NCBI RefSeq assembly: GCF_002407605.1
Contig: NZ_NXGV01000001.1
Coordinates: 554,894 to 618,893 of the forward strand
Direction: 5' to 3'
DNA length: 64,000 bases
Source: Marinobacter sp. ANT_B65
Lineage (GTDB): Bacteria; Pseudomonadota; Gammaproteobacteria; Pseudomonadales; Oleiphilaceae
Shown: one piece after another, positions 9,393-18,485 of the stretch
How the letters are laid out: each line of letters begins with the position of its first letter
How positions within the stretch are numbered: the first letter of the stretch is position 1
Made by a program: the position numbers and the translations under genes
Notes under the pieces: generated by a model
Told to the model about the DNA's origin: nothing
Database searches by the model: none
Seen by the model: only the letters and a program-made list of their open reading frames with translations

Positions 9393-9890
9393 TCAGGTGG
9401 CGGGAGTCCAGAGACTCTGCAACTGGCCCAGTAATGAAGAGCCAACACCCTGGTCTCCCAGAAAGCTCATCACAATTGGTACGAATTGCTGGATCATGGA
9501 GCTATCCATGCCCAGCGCTGAGAAAGCCGATGTTACTTCGGACATGGATGAAATATTGGAAAGCATGCTTCCAGTCAGGCTGTTATCTCCCCCCAGCAGG
9601 CTGGAGAGGCCTGAAGCATTGCTGGTGAGAGAACTTATGGTGTCTGAGCCAAGCTCACTTTTAGCCAGCTGCAGTAATGCACCTGTACCACCCATTGCCT
9701 GGGTTTCTGTGACGCCGAGCTGGTTTTCAAGCAGGCCCAGCAGTTGCTGGGCTTCGCCGGTGACTTCGGTTGTTGAGGTAAGTGCTTGTGTTCCGTTGGA
9801 CAGGGCGTTGTCCAAGCTGAAAGCACCTGCAGCAGGCGCTAGCAGATAGATGCTTGAAACAAAGAGAAACTTTTTGAGAATGGCGTTCAT
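9393..9890 (-). CDS. DUF2780 (VcgC/VcgE-like) exported protein
   Basis: 165 residues. A signal peptide (FLFVSSIYLLAPAAGAF) precedes a Gly/Ser/Leu-rich body with repeated small-residue helices (QQLLGLLENQLGVTETQAMGG, read here as two adjoining helices). This matches the DUF2780 family of secreted or periplasmic proteins without known function. The ATG at 9890 is chosen because AGGACG lies just upstream; codons further upstream would put a non-signal stretch in front. It is divergent from the COG0523 GTPase gene and shares the intergenic region that holds a Zur-like palindrome. Confidence 0.75.
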   Translation of the reverse strand: MNAILKKFLFVSSIYLLAPAAGAFSLDNALSNGTQALTSTTEVTGEAQQLLGLLENQLGVTETQAMGGTGALLQLAKSELGSDTISSLTSNASGLSSLLGGDNSLTGSMLSNISSMSEVTSAFSALGMDSSMIQQFVPIVMSFLGDQGVGSSLLGQLQSLWTPAT

Positions 9891-10017
9891 TTTCACGTCC
9901 TGCGGAAGTGGAGAATTAGTGTCCTGACAATATATGGGGGTGGGATAGCAAAATAAAAGTGCGGGAAACCGAGACATGTCACTTGCCCCCTCTCACGCTG
10001 CTTTCAATCAGTCTTGT

Positions 10018-10032
10018 CGTTATGTTATAACG
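10018..10032. promoter_or_regulatory. Zur-box-like palindrome
   Basis: CGTTATGTTATAACG is a perfect 6+3+6 inverted repeat. Its core, GTTAT-NNN-ATAAC, resembles zinc-uptake regulator (Zur) operators of gammaproteobacteria. It lies 41 bp upstream of the COG0523 GTPase start and about 127 bp upstream of the divergent DUF2780 gene. The COG0523 family is often under Zur control, which agrees with this reading. The assignment rests on motif similarity only. Confidence 0.6.
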
Positions 10033-10073
10033 TGATAAATCTGTCAAGACAGAGCTCGGGAATGTCCCTTTAA

Positions 10074-11066
10074 ATGTCAGTCTCCAAACCGATTCCAACT
10101 AACGTAATCACTGGGTTTCTGGGTGTCGGAAAAACTACCGCCATTCTGCACCTGCTGAAGCATAAGCCTGAAGCTGAGCGTTGGGCTGTGCTGGTCAATG
10201 AGTTTGGCAAAGTGGGTATCGATGGCAGTGTGTTCGCCGGGCACGAAAGCGGGCAGCAGGGGGTGTTCATCCGCGAGGTGCCTGGTGGCTGCATGTGTTG
10301 CGCCGCTGGTTTGCCGATGCAGGTTGCGCTGAATATGCTGATCGCCCGGGCCAAACCGGATCGTCTGTTGATTGAGCCTACCGGCCTTGGCCACCCGAAA
10401 GAGGTGCTGGAGGTATTGAGATCAGAGCACTACCGGGAAGTTCTGGACCTGAGGGCAACAGTTACTCTGGTTGATGCCCGAAAGATTCACGATCAACGGT
10501 ACGTAAACCACGCAACATTTAACCAGCAACTGAATGTTGCTGACGTTATTGTTGCCAGCAAAGCCGATCAGTATCAGCCTTCGGATTTTCCGGCGCTTCT
10601 GAATTATCTGGGCACAGCGCAAAAGAAATCGGTTTTCCAGGCGAGTTGGGGTGGGCTGGAACCTGTCTGGCTGGACGTTTCAGCCGAAGATCATAGACTC
10701 TCAGGCCCCAATCCTGATTTGAACCTTGCCACTTCGTTTGTTAAACAAGCCAATATTCCGGCAGAAGGCTACCTCGGCTCTGGCAATAAAGACGAGGGTT
10801 TTTACAGTCAGGGCTGGGTGTTCAGTGCTGAATGGGTTTTCGATGCGAACAGGCTTTCTGCGCTACTGACAGGTGCGGACGCCGAGCGCATTAAAGGCGT
10901 ATTCAGAACCAATCAGGGTGTTATTGCCTACGACAAGGCGGATAACGTACTCTCAGAGACGGAACTGGATAACAGCCTTGATAGCCGGCTTGAATGCATC
11001 AGTGCCGGCAAGCACGCGCTTGAGTATCTGGAAGAAGCTGTGACTGCCTGTGTAGTATCCCGGTAG
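10074..11066 (+). CDS. COG0523 (CobW/CobP47K) GTPase, probable zinc metallochaperone
   Basis: 330 residues. G3E GTPase with Walker A GFLGVGKTT (residues 14-22), the metal-binding GGCMCC motif that defines COG0523, the EPTGLGHP segment and a guanine-specificity SKAD. A CobW C-terminal domain occupies about residues 225-325 (GWVFSAEWVFDA). Members of this family deliver metal to client enzymes using GTP; Zur-controlled members act in zinc shortage. The Zur-like palindrome upstream supports a zinc role over cobalamin or nitrile hydratase roles, and no cob genes are near. The corA-like gene follows on the same strand after 74 bp. Confidence 0.9.
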   Translation: MSVSKPIPTNVITGFLGVGKTTAILHLLKHKPEAERWAVLVNEFGKVGIDGSVFAGHESGQQGVFIREVPGGCMCCAAGLPMQVALNMLIARAKPDRLLIEPTGLGHPKEVLEVLRSEHYREVLDLRATVTLVDARKIHDQRYVNHATFNQQLNVADVIVASKADQYQPSDFPALLNYLGTAQKKSVFQASWGGLEPVWLDVSAEDHRLSGPNPDLNLATSFVKQANIPAEGYLGSGNKDEGFYSQGWVFSAEWVFDANRLSALLTGADAERIKGVFRTNQGVIAYDKADNVLSETELDNSLDSRLECISAGKHALEYLEEAVTACVVSR

Positions 11067-11140
11067 GCTTCGTGGAGCAGGTGAAGCTACGCGGTGCGAG
11101 CAGGCCACTGAATGACTATAGCTTGCCCGGAGAATGAGTT

Positions 11141-12214
11141 ATGGCTTTTTTTAACAACCACTATCACCGCCCGGGCGCGGCACCCGGAACTCTTGTGGCC
11201 ACACAGAAACCGGTAACGCCGGTCACAATTCAGCTGATTGACTATACGGATTCCTCGATTGAGGAGCATCGCCTTGCTTCAGCGCGCGATTGCCAGCAAT
11301 TTCTGGCCCGCGACACCAAAACCTGGATTCAGGTGAATGGGCATGTGGATCCCGACACGCTCAAGAGCTTTGGTGAGATGTTTGATCTCCACGATCTGGC
11401 ACTGGAAGATGTCATCAACTGTGGTCAGCGCCCCAAAACTGAACTTTACGATGATCAGCTTTTCATCATCGCTGCGATGCCCGTTTACGATGGCAGGAAT
11501 CTTGAACTGGTTCAGGTCAGCCTGTTTGTCGGCAAAAATTACCTGATCTGTTTTTGTCCTCTGGCTGATGATCCTTTCGAGCCGGTGCGCAAGCGTATGC
11601 GACAACCCGGTAACCGCCGTTTTGCAAGCCGTGGGATTGATTATCTGCTGTATGCTCTTGTGGATTTCATTATCGATGCCGGTTTCCCGGTACTGGAGCA
11701 ATTCGGCGGCCAGCTTGAAGCTCTTGAGGAAGACTTGCTGGACAGTCCCGATCAGAACACCCTGTCGTCATTGCATGAGCTTAAAAGGGAACTCCTGACC
11801 TTGCGGAGGGTACTCTGGCCGCAGCGCGACCTTGTTGCGACGCTGATGCGGGGCGAGGACGAACTGATCCGTGCGGACACACTGGTGTATTTCCGGGATT
11901 GCTATGGCCACAGCATTCAGATAATCGAATTACTTGAGAGCTTTCGTGACATGTCCACCAGCATGCTCGACCTCTACCTCTCCAGTGTGAGTCAGCGTAC
12001 CAACGATACGATGAGGGTGCTGACGATTATCGCGACCATTTTTATTCCGCTGACGTTTGTGGTGGGCGTCTACGGGATGAATTTCAATCACCCTGACAGC
12101 CCCTGGGCTATGCCGGAACTGCATTGGTATTATGGCTACCCGATGGTTTGGGGCATCATGGTGATAACCGTTCTGGGCCTGGTCTGGTTTTTCAGGCGCC
12201 GGCACTGGATATAG
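11141..12214 (+). CDS. CorA-family divalent cation transporter
   Basis: 357 residues. The long helical cytoplasmic N-terminal domain is followed by two C-terminal membrane helices: TM1 (IIATIFIPLTFVVGVYG) ends in the family GMN motif (YGMNF), and TM2 is WGIMVITVLGLVWFF. CorA proteins form pentameric Mg2+/Co2+ channels in the inner membrane; the related ZntB proteins carry zinc and share the GMN motif. The position behind a Zur-like site and a COG0523 GTPase makes zinc a possible substrate, but the sequence alone does not decide. It is convergent with the next gene, 11 bp apart. Confidence 0.9.
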   Translation: MAFFNNHYHRPGAAPGTLVATQKPVTPVTIQLIDYTDSSIEEHRLASARDCQQFLARDTKTWIQVNGHVDPDTLKSFGEMFDLHDLALEDVINCGQRPKTELYDDQLFIIAAMPVYDGRNLELVQVSLFVGKNYLICFCPLADDPFEPVRKRMRQPGNRRFASRGIDYLLYALVDFIIDAGFPVLEQFGGQLEALEEDLLDSPDQNTLSSLHELKRELLTLRRVLWPQRDLVATLMRGEDELIRADTLVYFRDCYGHSIQIIELLESFRDMSTSMLDLYLSSVSQRTNDTMRVLTIIATIFIPLTFVVGVYGMNFNHPDSPWAMPELHWYYGYPMVWGIMVITVLGLVWFFRRRHWI

Positions 12215-12225
12215 CACATGATCTC

Positions 12226-15200
12226 TCAGACCGGCTTCATGCTGTTTATGAGGAAGGCTTCGAACTCCTCAGCGGGCAGGGGCCGGGAAAACAGGTAACC
12301 CTGTCCATTGTCGCAGCCAATGTCCAGCAGCAGGCGGCGTTGAGCGTCGGTTTCAACGCCTTCTGCAGTGACCTTCAGGCCGAGCTTATGAGCCATGATT
12401 ACGATAGCTTCGGAAAGCGCCAGGTCGTTCTGGTCGGTTTCCAGGCTCCTGATAAAAGACTGGTCAATCTTCAGAAAGTCGATATCAAACCGCTTGAGGT
12501 AAGAGAGGGCTGAGTAGCCCACACCAAAATCATCAATAGCCACCTGAATCCCGGCATCACGAAATTGCAGCAGTTTGTCTTTCACATCCTTGCTGGCATT
12601 AAGAAGCAGACCTTCGGTAATTTCTATGCTCAGGTATTTTTCATCCAGCCCCAGAGTCCTCAGGTGCGTCAGCCACTCCGTGATATTCAGGGTCTCGCTC
12701 TGAAACTGTACCGGAGATACGTTGATTGATACCGGTACTCCAGCATCAAACAGATCAACCCAGCGTTTGGCTTTGGCTGCTGCGTCCCGGAACACCCAGT
12801 CACCAATCCCGACAATCAGCCCGCTTTCTTCCGCCAGGGGAATAAACTCTACGGGGCTGATGATTCCGTGTTCCGGATGATTCCAGCGTATCAGAGCTTC
12901 GGCTTTGACGATGAGCCCGCTGTTCAGATTAATGATCGGCTGGAAATACAGCTCGAACTCGTTTTTTTCGACAGCTACACGCATATCGGTGATCAGGCTC
13001 AGGCGTTTCTGGGCTGACTCCTGCAGGGTGCGGGTAAAATAACTGATGCGGTTGCGCCCGGAAGTCTTGGATGCATACATGGCCTGGTCGGCGTTGCTGA
13101 TCAGCTGGTCAACATCTGAAGCATCGCCCGGGCAGAAACTGATACCGATGCTGGCCGGCGCATAGATTGTCTCTCCGTTGATAAAATAGGGCGCGGCCAG
13201 TTCGCTGATGATCTGTTCGGCAACTTTTTCAGCATCGATGGTCTGTGTCAGATCACGCAGGATTACGGTGAACTCGTCGCCGCCCATCCGGGCCACGGTA
13301 TCTGCGCCCCTTACGCAATGGAGGATACGTTCTGCTGTCTTTACCAGTAACTGGTCACCTACCGGGTGCCCGAGAGTGTCGTTCACATCCTTGAAGTGGT
13401 CCAGGTCGATAAACAGCAGGGCCAGCATGGACCTTTCACGCCGGGATTTTCGGATTTCCTGTTCAAGCCGGTCCTGGAACATGTACCGGTTTGGCAGATC
13501 GGTCAGAAAGTCGTAGTTTGCCTGGCGCCAGATCACTTCGTCAGAACGGATCTTGTTGGTGATGTCTGAGCCCATGGCCACATAGCAGTGAACGTCACCG
13601 GTATCTGTGTAAATGGTATTGATAGTGAGCCATTCCGGAAAGGTCCCTCCGTCCTTGCGACGATTCCAGACCTCACCCTGCCAGGAACCCTGTTCCTCTA
13701 TATTTTGCCACATGGCCTGAAAAAAGTCGGCATCATGGCGGCCGGAGTGAAGAATAGCCGGATCTTTGCCCTTGATTTCTTCAAGGGTGTAGCCGGTTGT
13801 TTCTACAAAGGCGGGGTTGATGGCAATAATTTTGTTCTGTGCGTCTGTCACAAGCACTGCTTCGGAGCTGTTGCGGTAGATGGCGGCGGCAAGATAGAGC
13901 TCTTCCTGCGACCGGACCCTCTCGATAGCTATGCCCATCAGGGTGCCTGCGTTTTCTATCAGCGCGATTTCCTGGTCGTCCGGTCGGCCCGGTTTCTGGC
14001 GATAGATGGCAAAGGTACCCAGTACCTTGCCTGATTTGGAGAGAATAGGTTCAGACCAACAAGCTGCAAGGCCGGCCCTGGCTGCTACTTCCCTGTTGTT
14101 TTCCCAATAGGGGTGAGACGAGATATCTTCGACAATGGTACGCTCTCCCGTAAATGCGGAGGTGCCGCATGAGCCGACTCCGGGGCCAATCTTCAGGTGC
14201 GCGGTAAGTTCATTGTAGAAGTCAGGGAGGCTGGGTGCGGCGCCATTTTGAAGGTGTGTTCCATCGTCGTTCATAAGCAGAATCGAGCACATGGACTGGG
14301 GATAGATTGCCTCAGCGGATTCGATAACCTGCAGCATGATTTCATCCAGAGAGCTGCCTCTGGCGACCGTCTCAAGAGCCAGTCGCCGCATCTGTTCCCG
14401 GCGTTCCTCCATCTTTCGGCGTGTAATGTTTTCAACCAGCACGACAATATACGCCAGGCTAGCATCTGCATTGCGAACGGCTCGGGCCGCCAGAAGCCCG
14501 TCGACAACATCACCGGATTTCCGGATATATCGCTTTTCAATCATGAAGTCATTAACTGAACCCTCAATTAACTGGTTTAAAAGGGTCTGGCTGGTTTCCC
14601 TGTCATCGGGGTGGGTTAGTTCGACCCAGCTCAGCGTTTTGAACTCATCATAGGTGTAACCAAACATGTCACACAAAGCCTGGTTAACCTCTAACCAGTT
14701 TTTGTCAGGGAGGATGGCCGCCATACCGAACATGGCTCGCTCAAAATAGGCCCGGAACCTCTGCTCATTGGCTTGCAGGGCTTCCAGTGCGTCACGGCGC
14801 GCCTGATCGCGGTCGAAGATGTCGAGCGCGAAGGTAAGGTCGTAAGCCATTTCGTCGAGAAGATTGACCGTATCACTGTCGAAGAAGTTTTCTTCCTCGT
14901 GATAAACCGATAGAACTGCAAAAGGCTGTCCGTTCCTCGGGATGGGAAAACTGCCACAACTGCCCCAGTGAAAGTGTTTCGCCTGGCCCGGGAGCTGCGT
15001 CGATAGTGGTTCGTCGGGCCATTTATTGATGACTACGGAGTGGTTGCCACGATAGGCCGTAACGAGAGGCACCTGCTCTTCCGCTTGGTCCTGGTGCGTC
15101 GAGATCCGGAGAGTCTTCAGGTAGTCTGTATTTGCGCCGTAACTGGCTATTGGAACAATGTGTTCTGATTCCGGGTCGCTAATCCCGACCCAGGCCATGC

Positions 15201-15414
15201 TGACGCCACCGTATTCGACGGCGATCTTGCAGACCATGGGAAAGAGTTCTTTTTCATCACTTATACGAATAATGGCGTGATTATGTTCACTGAGAGTCTG
15301 GTATATCTGCGTCAACCGGTGAATGCGGGCATGTGTTGATTCACCCTTGGAGATAGTCAACGGGGCATTGTGGCGCCTTTTTTTCTGTTCGGCCTCATTA
15401 TCCAAGGGGGGCAT
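12226..15414 (-). CDS. GAF-PAS-GAF-PAS-GGDEF-EAL protein (bifunctional c-di-GMP enzyme)
   Basis: About 1062 residues and no membrane segment, so probably cytoplasmic. Order: GAF (about 50-205), PAS (215-335), GAF (345-500), PAS (505-625), GGDEF (635-795) and EAL (805-1055). The GGDEF motif is canonical (MGGDEF, near residue 711), and the RGAD inhibitory site is five residues before it. The EAL domain is canonical (KAEALIRW near 839; also EITEG, DDFGVGYSA and FLKID). Both catalytic sites look intact. The start is uncertain: ATG 15414 is used, while a TTG at 15438 would add eight residues. Several GAF/PAS modules imply small-molecule or redox input; the ligand is unknown. Confidence 0.9.
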   Translation of the reverse strand: MPPLDNEAEQKKRRHNAPLTISKGESTHARIHRLTQIYQTLSEHNHAIIRISDEKELFPMVCKIAVEYGGVSMAWVGISDPESEHIVPIASYGANTDYLKTLRISTHQDQAEEQVPLVTAYRGNHSVVINKWPDEPLSTQLPGQAKHFHWGSCGSFPIPRNGQPFAVLSVYHEEENFFDSDTVNLLDEMAYDLTFALDIFDRDQARRDALEALQANEQRFRAYFERAMFGMAAILPDKNWLEVNQALCDMFGYTYDEFKTLSWVELTHPDDRETSQTLLNQLIEGSVNDFMIEKRYIRKSGDVVDGLLAARAVRNADASLAYIVVLVENITRRKMEERREQMRRLALETVARGSSLDEIMLQVIESAEAIYPQSMCSILLMNDDGTHLQNGAAPSLPDFYNELTAHLKIGPGVGSCGTSAFTGERTIVEDISSHPYWENNREVAARAGLAACWSEPILSKSGKVLGTFAIYRQKPGRPDDQEIALIENAGTLMGIAIERVRSQEELYLAAAIYRNSSEAVLVTDAQNKIIAINPAFVETTGYTLEEIKGKDPAILHSGRHDADFFQAMWQNIEEQGSWQGEVWNRRKDGGTFPEWLTINTIYTDTGDVHCYVAMGSDITNKIRSDEVIWRQANYDFLTDLPNRYMFQDRLEQEIRKSRRERSMLALLFIDLDHFKDVNDTLGHPVGDQLLVKTAERILHCVRGADTVARMGGDEFTVILRDLTQTIDAEKVAEQIISELAAPYFINGETIYAPASIGISFCPGDASDVDQLISNADQAMYASKTSGRNRISYFTRTLQESAQKRLSLITDMRVAVEKNEFELYFQPIINLNSGLIVKAEALIRWNHPEHGIISPVEFIPLAEESGLIVGIGDWVFRDAAAKAKRWVDLFDAGVPVSINVSPVQFQSETLNITEWLTHLRTLGLDEKYLSIEITEGLLLNASKDVKDKLLQFRDAGIQVAIDDFGVGYSALSYLKRFDIDFLKIDQSFIRSLETDQNDLALSEAIVIMAHKLGLKVTAEGVETDAQRRLLLDIGCDNGQGYLFSRPLPAEEFEAFLINSMKPV

Positions 15415-15584
15415 CAAACTGGTGCTCTCTGTGGCCAAAGATTGTACTTAGAGTGTTGGTTGTTTTTGTTCAGAATTCAAGCAGGCTGCGAAGATAGTTT
15501 GGGCAGTCTGGGCGCCCTGAGCGGGTGGCGGTGGTTGGCGCTTGATTTATCTGGATTTATAGAACTATTTAAATGGGAATTGCT

Positions 15585-16226
15585 ATGAAAAAGATACAGA
15601 TTGATATTGTTTCCGACATCGCCTGCCCGTGGTGCGCCATTGGTTACGCGCGCCTGGAAAAGGCGATGGCGCAACTGGCGCCAGAGTATGAATTCAGCAT
15701 TGAATGGCATGCGTTTGAACTGAATCCGGATCACAGTGGTGAGGGTGAGCCTATTCTGCCCGCTCTGGCCCGAAAGTACGGGAAGAGCGAGGAAGAGGCG
15801 CGAGCAACCCAGAATCAGATGATGGCGATCGCGATGGGGCTGGGCATTAACTTTGGGAAGCTGCAGGAGCGATTAACCTGCAATACCTTTGATGCTCACC
15901 GGTTGGTTAAGTGGGCCGGCGAGCAGGGCCAGCAAACTGGCCTCAAGCAGGCGCTGTTCGACGCTTATTTTGGCAAAGGGTATAACGTCTCCAGCCACGA
16001 CGTTCTTCTCCGGTGTGTTGAGGATCTGGGGCTGGATTCAGCGAAAGCGAAGGAGGTGCTGGACTCGGATCAGTATGCCCGTGCGGTGCGTGAGGATGAG
16101 GCTGAATATCACAAGGCAGGTATAACGGCGGTGCCTGCGTTCATAATCAACAACAAGTACCTCATTGCCGGAGCCCAGGAGCCCGATGTTCTGGTGCAGG
16201 CGCTGCAGGAGATTGGCGCGGATTGA
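15585..16226 (+). CDS. DsbA-family FrnE-like thiol oxidoreductase
   Basis: 213 residues. The thioredoxin-fold active site CPWC is at residues 14-17, and the cis-Pro loop reads ITAVPAF near the C-terminus, as in the FrnE/2-hydroxychromene isomerase branch of DsbA-like proteins. There is no signal peptide, so it should act in the cytoplasm on disulfides or thiol adducts. ATG 15585 is chosen because GGGA lies just upstream; an in-frame ATG at 15573 has no ribosome-binding site. The small TPR-like gene follows after 37 bp. Confidence 0.88.
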   Translation: MKKIQIDIVSDIACPWCAIGYARLEKAMAQLAPEYEFSIEWHAFELNPDHSGEGEPILPALARKYGKSEEEARATQNQMMAIAMGLGINFGKLQERLTCNTFDAHRLVKWAGEQGQQTGLKQALFDAYFGKGYNVSSHDVLLRCVEDLGLDSAKAKEVLDSDQYARAVREDEAEYHKAGITAVPAFIINNKYLIAGAQEPDVLVQALQEIGAD

Positions 16227-16263
16227 AATCCACTTTGCTTTCTGTAAGAAAAGGTCATGAGTA

Positions 16264-16686
16264 ATGATTAATACCAGAATATATAAATCCGTCTATGCCC
16301 TGGCTGAGAAGCTGATGGAGGCTGATAAACAAGCTGATAAAGCAGCATTTGATTCGCTTTATGCAGAGTTGAAGTCTGTTTGCATCGACAACGAAAACAC
16401 CGATACAGACCACCCGGAACAATGGGAAACACTTGCAGACTTCACAGAAGATCTGGACGAGGCTCTAAAAGGTTACGAAAAAGCCCTGGATAAAGCCGTT
16501 GCTATCAATGCGAAAGATCATATGGCGTCGATCGCATTTTCCATGGCAACGCTGCAGGTTGAATCAGGTCAAACCGATGCAGCTATCAAAAACCTTCAGG
16601 ATGCTAAAACACATGCGAACAAAATTGACGACAAAGAATTTAAAAATGAAATAGATGATCTGCTTGAAAGGCTGTTGGCTGACTAG
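16264..16686 (+). CDS. TPR-like small protein, unknown function
   Basis: 140 residues, acidic and helical, with tetratricopeptide-like pairs (LDEALKGYEKALDKAVAIN and TDAAIKNLQDAKTHANK). No signal peptide or membrane segment, so it is probably cytoplasmic and binds another protein. An out-of-frame ATG at 16257 ends after four codons, which supports 16264 as the start. It may be co-transcribed with the FrnE-like gene. Confidence 0.7.
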   Translation: MINTRIYKSVYALAEKLMEADKQADKAAFDSLYAELKSVCIDNENTDTDHPEQWETLADFTEDLDEALKGYEKALDKAVAINAKDHMASIAFSMATLQVESGQTDAAIKNLQDAKTHANKIDDKEFKNEIDDLLERLLAD

Positions 16687-16804
16687 TTTTTATAAGCCAG
16701 GAATCAGGAATCACCGGGTGTGACCAGGCCCCGTGATCCGCGTCTTATGAATGTATGTCATAATGGTTGTACATCATGTGATGAGCTTGAACTGAGGTAT
16801 ATTA

Positions 16805-17653
16805 GTGAGATTATTAAAAAATACATGTGCTAAAACGTTAGCGCTGGTGTTGGGTGTTGTGGGTGTGACCAGTCTGTCTCAGGCAGGTACGCTGGAGGAT
16901 CGTATTGAATCCGGCGAGACAATCCGTCTGGGGTTTGCAGCCGCGCCGCCTTGGGCCTACGCGGGTGATGATGGTTCAGCCAGGGGGTTTGTGAATGGTA
17001 TAGCTGTTGATGTACTCAAACGCATGGGTTACACCAACATCGAACCGGTCCTGACCGACTGGTCCAGCCTGATTCCCAGCCTGAAAGCACGCCGGGTGGA
17101 TATTGTCACGGGTGGGATGTATATCATTAAGGCGCGATGTGAAAATATGGATTTTTCGGATCCTATTGGCGCTTTTGGTGATACGTTTGTAGTACCCAAG
17201 GGTAACCCCAAAAATCTTGAAACCTATCAGGATCTGATTGACCAGAAACTTACGATGGTTGCGCCTTCGGGTTACAACACGTTGGCGGATGCCAGAGATG
17301 CCGGCGTTCCCTCCAGCAACATCATGGAAGTACCAGGCACAACAGAAGCTCTGGCTGCATTGCGTGCAGGTCGTACCGATGCTGTTCCTATTAATGTTCT
17401 GGAAGCCAAGCACGCTGCAGATATGGATGAAAATTTCGATATCTCAGACCCTGAGGTTTTCGTGGGCCGTGAGAAGCAGGTTGTTGGTATCGGTTTCCGC
17501 CCTGAAGACAGTGCGTTTCGTGAGGCGTTCAACAAAGCCCTGAAAGACTACATGGGCTCTGATGAAATGATGGCAACGGTTACGCCTGATGAGTACATCA
17601 AGGCGTTTCTGCCTACAGGACAGACCACCGAAGCTGCCTGCAAGTCTGACTAA
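16805..17653 (+). CDS. ehuB: Ectoine/hydroxyectoine ABC transporter, substrate-binding protein
   Basis: 282 residues, family 3 extracellular solute-binding protein (signal peptide ending in LSQAG). The mature protein shows GETIRLGFAAAPPWAY, LIPSLKARRVDIVTGGMYI and VPGTTEALAALRAGRTDA, which fit the EhuB subfamily. The start is a GTG with GAGG seven bases upstream. It delivers ectoine or hydroxyectoine to the EhuCDA transporter, whose genes lie on the opposite strand and converge on this gene with a 13-bp gap. No ectoine degradation genes (eutBC, doeAB) are in view, so uptake may serve osmoprotection. A 12-bp palindrome at 16772-16783 sits in the promoter region. Confidence 0.88.
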   Translation: MRLLKNTCAKTLALVLGVVGVTSLSQAGTLEDRIESGETIRLGFAAAPPWAYAGDDGSARGFVNGIAVDVLKRMGYTNIEPVLTDWSSLIPSLKARRVDIVTGGMYIIKARCENMDFSDPIGAFGDTFVVPKGNPKNLETYQDLIDQKLTMVAPSGYNTLADARDAGVPSSNIMEVPGTTEALAALRAGRTDAVPINVLEAKHAADMDENFDISDPEVFVGREKQVVGIGFRPEDSAFREAFNKALKDYMGSDEMMATVTPDEYIKAFLPTGQTTEAACKSD

Positions 17654-17666
17654 TCAGGCCCCTGGC

Positions 17667-18485
17667 CTAATTTGCGCTCATAACCGCACTCAGGAACTGC
17701 TGAGTGCGTTCTTTCCGGGGGGCGTCGAGCAGTATTTCCGGCGCTCCCTGCTCCTCAATCTTTCCACGGAAGAAAAAACAAACCCGGTCAGAAATTTCCC
17801 GTGCAAAGCCTATCTGGTGAGTCACCATCAGCATAGTCAGGTTGTGTTGGTCGACCAGACTGCGGATCACGCTGGTAACTTCGCTGATAACTTCCGGATC
17901 CAGAGCCGACGTTACCTCGTCAAATAACATCACTTTTGGACGCATAGCGAGCGCGCGGGCGATGGCAACCCTTTGCTGCTGCCCACCGGAAAGCCTCGAT
18001 GGGTGCTGATCGCGCTTACCTGCCATGCCAACCATGTCCAGAAGTTCGAGCGCCCGTTCCCTGGCTTCTTCTTTTGACAGGCCCAGAACATGCACTGGTC
18101 CTTCCATGCAGTTGGCAAGTGCTGTCATGTGGGGGAACAGGTTGAAATGCTGAAAACACATGCCGATTTTGGCTCGCATCTGGCGCTGATGAGCCGCATT
18201 GGCGCGTACCAGGCGACCGTTTTTCACCATGTGGGTGAGCGGTTCTCCGTCTACATAGATTACACCACTATCGATTGTTTCCAGTGTCATCAGCATGCGC
18301 AGAACGGTAGTTTTGCCCGAACCCGAGGGCCCGATTATGGTTACCATCTCGCCTTCTGTGACATCCAGATTCAGCCCGTCGAGTACGGTCAGTTCGCCAT
18401 ATTTTTTGGTCACGTTCTGAAACCGGACCATGGGCACCTTGTCGCCCTCAAGTTTCAGTGGGTATTGGCTCATATCATGTTTCAT
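17667..18485 (-). CDS. ehuA: Ectoine/hydroxyectoine ABC transporter, ATP-binding protein
   Basis: 272 residues, ATPase of the polar amino acid/ectoine uptake family. Walker A GPSGSGKTT, signature LSGGQQQR, Walker B VMLFDEVTSALD and switch His in MVTHQ are all intact. The stretch after Walker A (VLRMLMTLETIDSG) fits the EhuA subfamily. The start codon overlaps the ehuD stop (ATGA), so it is the last gene of the ehuCDA operon. It powers ectoine uptake together with EhuB from the opposite strand. Confidence 0.9.
   Translation of the reverse strand: MKHDMSQYPLKLEGDKVPMVRFQNVTKKYGELTVLDGLNLDVTEGEMVTIIGPSGSGKTTVLRMLMTLETIDSGVIYVDGEPLTHMVKNGRLVRANAAHQRQMRAKIGMCFQHFNLFPHMTALANCMEGPVHVLGLSKEEARERALELLDMVGMAGKRDQHPSRLSGGQQQRVAIARALAMRPKVMLFDEVTSALDPEVISEVTSVIRSLVDQHNLTMLMVTHQIGFAREISDRVCFFFRGKIEEQGAPEILLDAPRKERTQQFLSAVMSAN

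Noticed and set aside
17656..17668. Bidirectional terminator between ehuB and ehuA
   Set aside because: AGGCC-CCT-GGCCT is only a 5-bp stem and lacks a U-run on either strand.
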